This document shows positions 44,439-49,983 of a DNA stretch of 49,983 bases, piece by piece. The stretch is taken from NCBI RefSeq assembly GCF_003129965.1, contig NZ_NRCJ01000017.1, forward strand, positions 1 through 49,983, in the 5' to 3' direction. Every line of letters starts with the position of its first letter. The first letter of the stretch is position 1. This stretch comes from Aggregatibacter kilianii (GTDB lineage: Bacteria; Pseudomonadota; Gammaproteobacteria; Enterobacterales; Pasteurellaceae). Both the position numbers and the translations under genes were made by a program. The notes beneath the pieces are model-generated. The model was not told where the DNA came from and did not search any database. It saw only the letters and a program-made list of their open reading frames with translations.

Positions 44439-46097
44439 ATGTCAGCACTTTTTGATATTGCACAAAATTGGTTAAACCAAGATCCGGACGCAGAAACGCA
44501 CGCAGAATTGACCGCACTTTTAGCCGCTGCGAGAGGCGGAGACAAAAAAGCCGAAGACGAGCTCGCTGCCCGTTTTGACGGACGTTTACAATTCGGCACC
44601 GCCGGTTTACGCGGCCGTCTGCAAGCGGGTTCTATGGGGATGAACCGCGTGTTGGTGGCGCAAGCCGCTGGCGGTTTGGCATTATTCTTAAAAGAGTACG
44701 ATCAACAACCGTCCATCGTGATTGGCTATGACGGGCGTAAAAATTCCGATGTGTTCGCGCGCGATACCGCCGAAATCATGGCGGGCGCGGGCATCAAAGC
44801 CTATTTATTGCCACGCAAATTACCGACGCCGGTGCTGGCTTACGCCATTCAATATTTCGACACCACCGCCGGCGTGATGGTCACCGCCAGCCACAACCCG
44901 CCTGAAGATAACGGCTATAAAGTGTATTTAGGCAAAGCCAACGGCGGCGGACAAATCGTCTCCCCGGCGGATAAACAAATCGCTGCGCTCATTGATAACG
45001 TTGCCGCCGGCAATATCGCAGACCTACCGCGTAGCCAAGATTATGTGGTGTTAGACGACACCGTAGTGGATGCCTACATCGCCAAAACCGCCTCCCTCAC
45101 CAAAGAGCCTCAGGCGGATATTAACTACGTTTACACCGCCATGCACGGCGTCGGTTATGAAGTGTTAAGCAAAACCTTGGCAAAAGCCGGATTGCCGCAA
45201 CCGCATATCGTCGCCGAACAAGTGTGGCCGGACAGCACGTTCCCGACCGTCAATTTCCCGAACCCGGAAGAAAAAGGCGCCTTGGATTTAGCCATTAACG
45301 TCGCGAAAGAAAATAACGCCGAGTTCATTATCGCCAATGACCCCGATGCAGACCGCTTGGCGGTGGCAGTGCCTGATGCGGAAGGCAACTGGAAACCGTT
45401 GCACGGCAACGTGGTCGGCTGCTTCCTGGGTTGGTATTTGGCAAAACAATATCAAGCGCAAGGCAAAAAAGGTGTGTTGGCTTGCTCTCTCGTCTCTTCT
45501 CCGGCATTGGCGGAAATCGCCAAACGCTATGGCTTTGAATCTCAAGAAACCCTCACCGGCTTCAAATATATCGGCAAAGTGCAGGGCTTGTTATTCGGCT
45601 TTGAAGAAGCCCTCGGCTATCTGGTTGACCCGGACAAAGTGCGCGACAAAGACGGTATCTCCGCCGCCATCGTGTTCTTGGATTTAGTGCGTAACCTGAA
45701 AAAACAAGGCAAAACGCTGGCGGATTACGCGGTGGAATTCACCAAAGAGTTCGGCGCGTATGTGAGCGGACAAATTTCCATTCGCGTGAGCGATCTTGCC
45801 GAAATAGGTAAATTAATGACCGCACTTCGCAACAACCCGCCAAGCCAAATCGGCGGTTTTAACGTGGCGCAATTCATCGACCACACCAAAACCGACCGCC
45901 AAAGCGACATTTTGGTCTTCGTGCTGGAAAATGGCAGCCGTCTTATCGCCCGTCCGTCCGGCACCGAACCGAAAATTAAGTTCTACCTCGACGCTCGCGG
46001 CACGGATCCGAAAAACGCCGATCACGTTTTAGCGGAATTTGACGCCGCCGTCCGCGCAATATTACGCCAAGGGGCTTATGGCAAGCAGGATTGTTAA
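44439..46097 (+). CDS. Phosphohexomutase (phosphoglucomutase/phosphomannomutase family)
   Basis: A cytosolic alpha-D-phosphohexomutase of 552 residues, of the PGM2-like branch. The phosphoserine loop is MVTASHNPPEDNG (Ser151), the metal loop NDPDADRLAVAVP, the sugar loop GFEEALGY, and the phosphate loop RPSGTEPKIKFY. It would interconvert the 1- and 6-phosphates of glucose or mannose for glycogen, LPS or nucleotide-sugar use; the true preference cannot be read from sequence. AAGGAGAC precedes the ATG. Two internal USS lie near 44511 and 45821. A USS dyad follows. Confidence 0.9.
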   Translation: MSALFDIAQNWLNQDPDAETHAELTALLAAARGGDKKAEDELAARFDGRLQFGTAGLRGRLQAGSMGMNRVLVAQAAGGLALFLKEYDQQPSIVIGYDGRKNSDVFARDTAEIMAGAGIKAYLLPRKLPTPVLAYAIQYFDTTAGVMVTASHNPPEDNGYKVYLGKANGGGQIVSPADKQIAALIDNVAAGNIADLPRSQDYVVLDDTVVDAYIAKTASLTKEPQADINYVYTAMHGVGYEVLSKTLAKAGLPQPHIVAEQVWPDSTFPTVNFPNPEEKGALDLAINVAKENNAEFIIANDPDADRLAVAVPDAEGNWKPLHGNVVGCFLGWYLAKQYQAQGKKGVLACSLVSSPALAEIAKRYGFESQETLTGFKYIGKVQGLLFGFEEALGYLVDPDKVRDKDGISAAIVFLDLVRNLKKQGKTLADYAVEFTKEFGAYVSGQISIRVSDLAEIGKLMTALRNNPPSQIGGFNVAQFIDHTKTDRQSDILVFVLENGSRLIARPSGTEPKIKFYLDARGTDPKNADHVLAEFDAAVRAILRQGAYGKQDC

Positions 46098-46130
46098 TTG
46101 GATAGGTAAACCAATTTAGATCTAAAAAAA

Positions 46131-46179
46131 TTAACCGCACTTTTAGCTGAGTGTTATGCTCTTAAAAAAGTGCGGTTAA
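46131..46179 (+). terminator. USS terminator after the phosphohexomutase
   Basis: TTAACCGCACTTTT and AAAAAAGTGCGGTTAA form a long stem with a roughly 20-base loop. It starts 34 bases after the stop and marks the edge of the AT-rich accessory region. Confidence 0.7.
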
Positions 46180-46228
46180 ATTCTTATATAGGCATATAAT
46201 ATGTATTATTTTAAAGCTACTTTACTAA

Positions 46229-46750
46229 CTACTTTTCACTAATATTTTTTAAGATTAAGTATCTTTTATATGGTTTTGTGTAAAGGATTAGTGAAATAAT
46301 TATTTGCGTTGCTGAAATTAAAAATAGAAAACGGTTTTCTCCATTTTCAAAGAATGAAAAACTAAAGATTAAAAACAATAAAGAAAAAATAAATAATATT
46401 AGATTCGTTTTGCGAGAAGATATTTTTGATGGCTCAAGAAACTTCTCTTTGAAATCAATCTCTTCTATATAGATAGAGTTTATATTGCTCATCTCTCTTT
46501 CCATCTTATATATGATTATTTTAAAAACTATGATTGACATTAAAATAAATGTAATATAAGAGAAATATCTATGTTCAACATGTTTTCCAAGAATATAAGT
46601 AGCGCTGTTTGCTATAAGTATTGATAATATAACATTAGGTTTAATGTCCTTGCTAATGCCGGTATATTTTTTGCAAAACTGTCTATTCTCCACATCATAA
46701 AAAATATGGAATTTATCTCTGGCTGTGTAAATTGGTATTAGATTTTTCAT
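46229..46750 (-). CDS. Hypothetical membrane protein, last gene of the rhs tail
   Basis: I do not recognise this 173-residue protein. It has four hydrophobic helices (starting VILSILIANSA, YFSYITFILMS, NLILFIFSLLF, FLFLISATQII) and lysine-rich ends. Its very low GC and lack of USS set it apart from the genes to the left. It is in the same direction as the rhs gene, and I see no toxin partner just upstream. By analogy with other rhs tails it could be an immunity gene for an inner-membrane toxin. Its ribosome site is weak. Confidence 0.55.
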   Translation of the reverse strand: MKNLIPIYTARDKFHIFYDVENRQFCKKYTGISKDIKPNVILSILIANSATYILGKHVEHRYFSYITFILMSIIVFKIIIYKMEREMSNINSIYIEEIDFKEKFLEPSKISSRKTNLILFIFSLLFLIFSFSFFENGENRFLFLISATQIIISLILYTKPYKRYLILKNISEK

Positions 46751-46808
46751 ATAATTTTTACCTATTTTAATAGCTTGTATCTATAATGTGGTTTAGATAT
46801 AACAATAT

Positions 46809-46870
46809 AAAGTGTGGTCATTTTTTAAGCGTTTTTACATGAAAAATGCCAAAGAATTTGACCGCACTTT
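46809..46870. terminator. USS-based inverted repeat in the rhs tail
   Basis: AAAGTGTGGTCA (46809-46820, one mismatch to USS) faces TGACCGCACTTT (46859-46870). On the minus strand it stands 11 bases after the 34-codon ORF and before the next membrane-protein gene. Confidence 0.55.
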
Positions 46871-46888
46871 TAATGATAATTTATTGTG
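46852..46888. repeat. Direct repeat copy 1 (37 bp) in the rhs tail
   Basis: The 37-base sequence from AAGAATTTGACCGC to ATTTATTGTG recurs at 48186-48222 with a single T/C difference. On the minus strand it covers a CAA-TAA gene end, an AT-rich trailer and a USS. Confidence 0.9.
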
Positions 46889-46985
46889 TCAATACGACTT
46901 CATTAATATCCTGGCAATTATTTAATGATGTATTTTCTGCATTAATGTATAAAGATATAAACATAAAAAATAATATTTTTTTCAT
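46881..46985 (-). CDS. Small secreted ORF (34 aa), possibly a truncated immunity gene
   Basis: ATG (46983-46985) opens 34 codons: MKKILFFMFISLYINA, a good signal peptide, then about 18 polar residues with one cysteine, ending VVLTQ and TAA. The last codon and trailer are the direct-repeat copy shared with the Sel1 lipoprotein gene end. The chain may therefore be a secreted-protein start joined by recombination to an immunity gene end. It follows the 47007-47351 gene by 21 bases. Function unknown; too short to be sure it is translated. Confidence 0.4.
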   Translation of the reverse strand: MKKILFFMFISLYINAENTSLNNCQDINEVVLTQ

Positions 46986-47006
46986 AAAGCCTCTATATGT
47001 AAATAA

Positions 47007-47351
47007 TCATAACCAATTTGTGATAGTTAGAGTAATAATTACAATAAAAATTATAGCTAATTCAAAGACGATGGCAATATTAGATAAATCTCTAACTAAT
47101 TTATATAATTCAGGATCAAAATCTAATTCATTTGGCATTTCTTTGTTTCTCCATAAGAAAATAGCAAAGGAATATTTCATCATTATTAAGAAGTCTAGAA
47201 AAAAATAGTCATTAGACGGGTGCCCAGCTTTTTTATCTAGTTCAGGAATTTTTCTTATCGCTAAAATCAAATCTAGAGATTTTTGATTTATATATATTAA
47301 ACAACCTAAATATATAACTAAAATAGATATGATTATTATAATATTTAACAT
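47007..47351 (-). CDS. Hypothetical small membrane protein, candidate orphan immunity
   Basis: A 114-residue protein I do not recognise. It has an N-terminal helix (IIIIISILVIYLGCLIYI), a central hydrophobic part (DYFFLDFLIMMKYSFAIFLW) and a C-terminal helix (IAIVFELAIIFIVIITLTI). GC content is very low. It starts 12 bases after the stop of a decayed coding scrap, much like an immunity gene following a toxin tip. The ribosome site is weak (GAGAATA). Immunity function is inferred from position only. Confidence 0.55.
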   Translation of the reverse strand: MLNIIIIISILVIYLGCLIYINQKSLDLILAIRKIPELDKKAGHPSNDYFFLDFLIMMKYSFAIFLWRNKEMPNELDFDPELYKLVRDLSNIAIVFELAIIFIVIITLTITNWL

Positions 47352-47363
47352 GTTATTCTCTCA

Positions 47364-47520
47364 TTAAAATCTAAGGAATGGAGGAGGTTTGTTATAATCT
47401 GTAGGGGATGATTTGTATTGGTTTTAGAGTTTGAGCATTTATTTTCTATCTTTTAGTTTGGCAAGGTTCTATTCTTGATTTTTTTACAATTGATGCTACA
47501 GAATAACCCTTTCTCTCTGT
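47364..47520 (-). pseudogene. Decayed coding scraps between two membrane-protein genes
   Basis: In this 183-base gap two frames look like gene ends: one running from 47520 through RKGYSVASIVKKSRIEPC to a TAG and on in frame for 17 codons; and another ending SSPTDYNKPPPFLRF at TAA (47364-47366). Neither has a start. They could be remains of a toxin tip that once preceded the 47007-47351 gene. Evidence is weak. Confidence 0.25.
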
Positions 47521-47534
47521 ATTTTATATAAATT

Positions 47535-48032
47535 TTAATATTGTTGAATAAATAAAATTATTGATATAGCTAGAATTATTGTTCCTAGGTGATAACATAG
47601 CGCAGTAATATATCCTTTATATTTCTTATTGCTCTTTTCAAATTCTTTAAAGAGCTTTATATAGTTTTTTTTATGCCATCCTAAAAGAATTTCATTTATA
47701 GTATATGAAATAACTAATGCTACTATGGTAAAAGTATAAAGTTTATGTTTGTTGTTAATGCTAATTCCAAATAAGGTGACAAAAAAGAATAAAAGACAAG
47801 AAGAGAGAATAGTTCCGGTAGTTAGCATGCAATAAAAAGAAAATCCTATGTCAAGACCATATTCTGGATTATCCATTATGTTTCTATAATATTTTTCTCT
47901 CTTTTTTAGGTTTTTATTAAAAAATGGTATGAAATTCAAGATGTATTTTGTAGGCTTTTCTATAAAATTAATACCTATAGTACGGTGAAGTTTCCAAGTA
48001 AAATAAAAAACATAATTTAAAAATCTCTTCAT
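47535..48032 (-). CDS. Hypothetical membrane protein, candidate immunity to a glycine-zipper toxin
   Basis: A 165-residue protein that I do not recognise, with three hydrophobic segments (about 69-95, 103-125 and the C-terminal 25 residues) and a basic N-terminus. I chose the ATG at 48030-48032; it begins one base after the stop of the glycine-zipper fragment, an arrangement typical of toxin-immunity pairs. GTG 12 bases earlier is in frame. An inner-membrane immunity protein would fit a pore-forming toxin tip. The AT content and lack of USS suggest acquisition. Confidence 0.6.
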   Translation of the reverse strand: MKRFLNYVFYFTWKLHRTIGINFIEKPTKYILNFIPFFNKNLKKREKYYRNIMDNPEYGLDIGFSFYCMLTTGTILSSCLLFFFVTLFGISINNKHKLYTFTIVALVISYTINEILLGWHKKNYIKLFKEFEKSNKKYKGYITALCYHLGTIILAISIILFIQQY

Positions 48033-48033
48033 A

Positions 48034-48183
48034 TTATTTATCACCTTGCCAAATTTTTTCAGCTGCCCATTCTAATGCGGACTCACCAACCCAAGAACCG
48101 ACAAATGCGCCAATAGTATCGCCAATTATTGTATCCGGTCCCAGAAATATACTTCCGACTGTAGCACGAATTTTGGGAGGGAC
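48034..48183 (-). pseudogene. Orphan toxin C-terminal fragment with a glycine zipper
   Basis: A 49-codon open frame ending at TAA (48034-48036), with no start codon; a TGA precedes it at 48184-48186. It reads VPPKIRATVGSIFLG, then the 13 residues GDTIGAFVGSWVG (48085-48123), a perfect GxxxGxxxGxxxG, then a charged amphipathic end (ESALEWAAEKIWQGDK). The next gene starts one base later. I read it as the last part of a displaced Rhs-type toxin tip. Glycine zippers occur in pore-forming effectors such as Tse4. Fragment status is clear; toxin origin is inferred. Confidence 0.55.
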
Positions 48184-48185
48184 TC

Positions 48186-48222
48186 AAGAATTTGACCGCA
48201 CTTTTAATGATAATTTACTGTG
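48186..48222. repeat. Direct repeat copy 2 (37 bp) in the rhs tail
   Basis: Matches 46852-46888 in 36 of 37 bases. It begins inside the last codons (CAG-TAA) of the Sel1 lipoprotein gene and ends where the glycine-zipper fragment begins. It contains a USS. Confidence 0.9.
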
Positions 48223-49210
48223 GCGGTACAAACCCATTTTGTTTAGCTTTTTCTAACCAATAGTTGGCTTTTTCCAAATCTTGTGGAATGTCTTTTGTGC
48301 CTTTGGAATAGAGCTGATATAAAGCATACATTGCTTCAGGTAGATTATTATCTGCTGCTTTTGAATACCACTTAATGGCTTCTTTTTCGTCCTTTTGGAC
48401 GTAATAACCGGATAGATACCAATTTGCTAAATTATTTTGAGCAAAACTTACTCCCATTTCAGCTGCTTTTAGGTAATTTTCAAAGGCTTTACTATCATCT
48501 TTTCTTAAAAGACTATTCCCTTTTGAATATTCATATCCAAGATTAAAAAATGCCAAAGGGAAATTTAATTCTATACCTTTGTTTAACCACTTCATGGACA
48601 TTTTTTCATTACCTATTAATTTATACATAGAGTATAGGTTTAATATTGCAGTTTTATCATTCATTTCAGCTGCTTTTTCAGTCCAATGTATTGCTTCATT
48701 TTGATTTTCTATGGTGCCGTTATAAAAAAGTTCGGCTCCTAAATTCATCATTGAAGTTATATTTCCTTTTTCAGCGGCCTGTCGATAATAATATAGGGTT
48801 TTACTAAGATCTCTTTTAACGCCTATTCCATGAGTGTAATAAAGCCCTAGTTCATTCATTGCATCAGATAACCCATCATTTGCCGCACTCTCCATCCACT
48901 CAAATGCTAATTGATAATTTTGTTGAGTACCTATGCCTCTCAAATACATTCTACTAAGTTCTAATTTAGCTTTAACTATATTATTATCAGCAGCTTCTTT
49001 TATTAACTGGAATGATTTCAAATCATTTTTTTCTATATCTTTACCTTGATAATATTTAATACCTAGATAATATTTACAGGTAAAATTTGATTTTTCTATA
49101 GTAATGAGATCTTGAATTGGTGTACTTTCAGAACAAACTATTCCCTCGGAATTATTTTTATCACAACTAGAAATAAATAATATAGAAAACAATAAAATTA
49201 AGTATTTCAT
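48215..49210 (-). CDS. Sel1-repeat lipoprotein, candidate immunity protein of the Rhs toxin
   Basis: A 331-residue protein with a lipoprotein signal (MKYLILLFSILFISSC, Cys16) and about seven Sel1-like helical repeats (for example AKLELSRMYLRGIGT, DAMNELGLYYTHGIGV, FAQNNLANWYLSGYYVQKD). I chose the ATG at 49208-49210, because the signal peptide starts there; the frame is open into the rhs end. It begins 8 bases after the rhs stop. Sel1-repeat lipoproteins are known immunity proteins for some periplasm-acting secretion effectors. By position it is the likely immunity protein for the Rhs tip; a general Sel1 protein is the alternative. Confidence 0.75.
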   Translation of the reverse strand: MKYLILLFSILFISSCDKNNSEGIVCSESTPIQDLITIEKSNFTCKYYLGIKYYQGKDIEKNDLKSFQLIKEAADNNIVKAKLELSRMYLRGIGTQQNYQLAFEWMESAANDGLSDAMNELGLYYTHGIGVKRDLSKTLYYYRQAAEKGNITSMMNLGAELFYNGTIENQNEAIHWTEKAAEMNDKTAILNLYSMYKLIGNEKMSMKWLNKGIELNFPLAFFNLGYEYSKGNSLLRKDDSKAFENYLKAAEMGVSFAQNNLANWYLSGYYVQKDEKEAIKWYSKAADNNLPEAMYALYQLYSKGTKDIPQDLEKANYWLEKAKQNGFVPPQ

Positions 49211-49218
49211 ATTTTTCC

Positions 49219-49983
49219 TTACAATTTTAGTGCTGAGTGGCAACGTGAATAAGTGCGACATCTTGAAACTTCCATTGCACCTGACTGAGAACCGAAAGCA
49301 ATACCTTTAGATTGGGAATGTGAACCATCTGTGCCTTGGCACATTCCCATGGTTCCAGATACAGGAACTTTAAAAATATTAATTACACCGGGTGTTGTCA
49401 CTACTCCACAATCACTTTCGCTTACTCCACTCTGCATTGCTGAATTAGATTGAGCATAAGCTATATTTGCACTTGGTGTTTTTCCTTTACTATCTAAAGT
49501 GTCGCAAACTGTTACATATGTACATTCATTTAACTCTGAGGTAATTCCATATCCAGCAGTAATACTCGTTCTACCCGTGATCGGAGTACCTACTTCAAGA
49601 GAGTCTGTCTTTTTATTTGGATTAGCCTTAGCTCTTTCCAGAATATCAGTTGTGGCTACTGATTTTGTATAAGGATTTTCCCAATTGATTGGTAGGATTT
49701 TACTAGCGGCAGATAGTCCATAGACATCGGTCCATTGTTGAATGCTCGGAGCAAATGTATATAAATTACTCCCCCCAGCAAGCCCAATCGGATCCAACTG
49801 CGTAAACCGCCCGATATGCGGGTCGTAGTAGCGGAAGAAGTTGTAATGTAAGCCGGTTTCTTCATCGGCATACTGGTTTTGTAGTCTGAACGGTTGATGT
49901 GCGTCTGCCATCAGGTTATGACTGTTACGCAATTTGCCCCAACCGAGGTAATCACCATACCAGCAAAGATTGCCTTGTTCATC
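49219..49983 (-). CDS. Rhs-family protein, C-terminal part with variable toxin tip (cut by window edge)
   Basis: The frame is open from the window edge and gives 254 residues. Residues 1-90 are Rhs core: DEETGLHYNFFRYYDPHIGRF, QLDPIGLAGGSNLYTF, and the junction DVYGL (residues 86-90), a DxxGL cleavage motif. Residues 91-254 are the polymorphic tip, which I do not recognise. It is rich in Ser/Thr/Gly and has six cysteines (154, 160, 192, 215, 242, 248), fitting a disulfide-bonded protein that acts outside the cytoplasm. GC drops sharply after the junction, the sign of a swapped tip. Rhs proteins deliver toxins to neighbours, often through type VI secretion; no such genes are in view. Confidence 0.88.
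   Translation of the reverse strand, partial: DEQGNLCWYGDYLGWGKLRNSHNLMADAHQPFRLQNQYADEETGLHYNFFRYYDPHIGRFTQLDPIGLAGGSNLYTFAPSIQQWTDVYGLSAASKILPINWENPYTKSVATTDILERAKANPNKKTDSLEVGTPITGRTSITAGYGITSELNECTYVTVCDTLDSKGKTPSANIAYAQSNSAMQSGVSESDCGVVTTPGVINIFKVPVSGTMGMCQGTDGSHSQSKGIAFGSQSGAMEVSRCRTYSRCHSALKL

Noticed and set aside
46846-47208. A 120-codon plus-strand open frame in the rhs tail
   Set aside because: It runs antisense through the 47007-47351 membrane gene and the 34-codon ORF, starts within the USS hairpin and reads as low-complexity sequence; open frames are common by chance in such AT-rich DNA on either strand, and gene order favours the minus strand.

Overview
This window is a chromosomal segment of a Pasteurellaceae bacterium, most likely Aggregatibacter. 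The 9-mer AAGTGCGGT / ACCGCACTT, the Haemophilus-type DNA uptake signal sequence (USS), occurs more than 40 times. It often forms inverted pairs that act as intergenic hairpins. Gene content and several neighbour pairs (narQ-murB, oxyR next to a peroxiredoxin-glutaredoxin hybrid, slyX-FKBP-yheO-tusDCB, gpt-pepD) are those of Haemophilus influenzae, but the housekeeping genes are clearly richer in GC than H. influenzae. The genus assignment is an inference.

Layout. 1-4.7 kb: the end of tuf, the competence regulator sxy/tfoX, tmRNA (tag ANDEQYALAA), gpt, pepD and rpoH. 4.8-9 kb: tehA, a DUF2322 gene, murB and the nitrate/nitrite sensor narQ, all on the minus strand. 9-15 kb: the periplasmic nitrate reductase operon napDAGHBC with an FNR-like box upstream and no napF. 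15-20 kb: bifunctional glutathionylspermidine amidase/synthetase, a YcxB-like membrane protein, and the LPS heptose genes waaF and hldD. 20-23 kb: a thioredoxin-like protein, fabR and oxyR, with the peroxiredoxin-glutaredoxin gene divergent across a good OxyR site. 23-26 kb: slyX, FKBP isomerase, yheO and tusDCB. 25.6-29.9 kb: a polar amino-acid (cystine-type) ABC importer, a PuuB-like oxidase and a T4 endonuclease V-like pyrimidine dimer glycosylase. 30-38 kb: an orphan metal/siderophore-type binding protein, a patatin lipoprotein, a flavin reductase-like protein with foreign codon use, an IS3-type transposase remnant, ubiA, a TonB-dependent receptor of the heme/hemoglobin class, and aphA. 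38-46 kb: hslV and hslU split by a palindromic element, nikA, mlaA, yfbU, gpmA and a phosphohexomutase.

46.2-50 kb is the accessory part. It is AT-rich, almost without USS, and all its genes are on the minus strand. It opens (reading leftward) with the C-terminus of an Rhs protein: the conserved core ends at the DxxGL junction and is followed by an unrecognised 164-residue tip with six cysteines. Next comes a Sel1-repeat lipoprotein, then a 49-codon orphan fragment carrying a perfect GxxxGxxxGxxxG glycine zipper, then three small membrane-protein genes, decayed coding scraps and a 34-codon secreted ORF. A 37-bp direct repeat (one mismatch) that includes a USS and a stop codon brackets the inner modules. 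I read this as an Rhs toxin/immunity locus with a trail of displaced toxin-tip/immunity modules. It is the most novel part of the window.

Functional themes: anaerobic nitrate respiration (narQ, nap), peroxide and thiol stress (oxyR, hybrid peroxiredoxin, glutathionylspermidine), heat shock (rpoH, hslVU with a sigma-32-like promoter), envelope and LPS (waaF, hldD, mlaA, fkpA, murB), iron, heme and nickel acquisition, competence (sxy, USS), and interbacterial competition (rhs).
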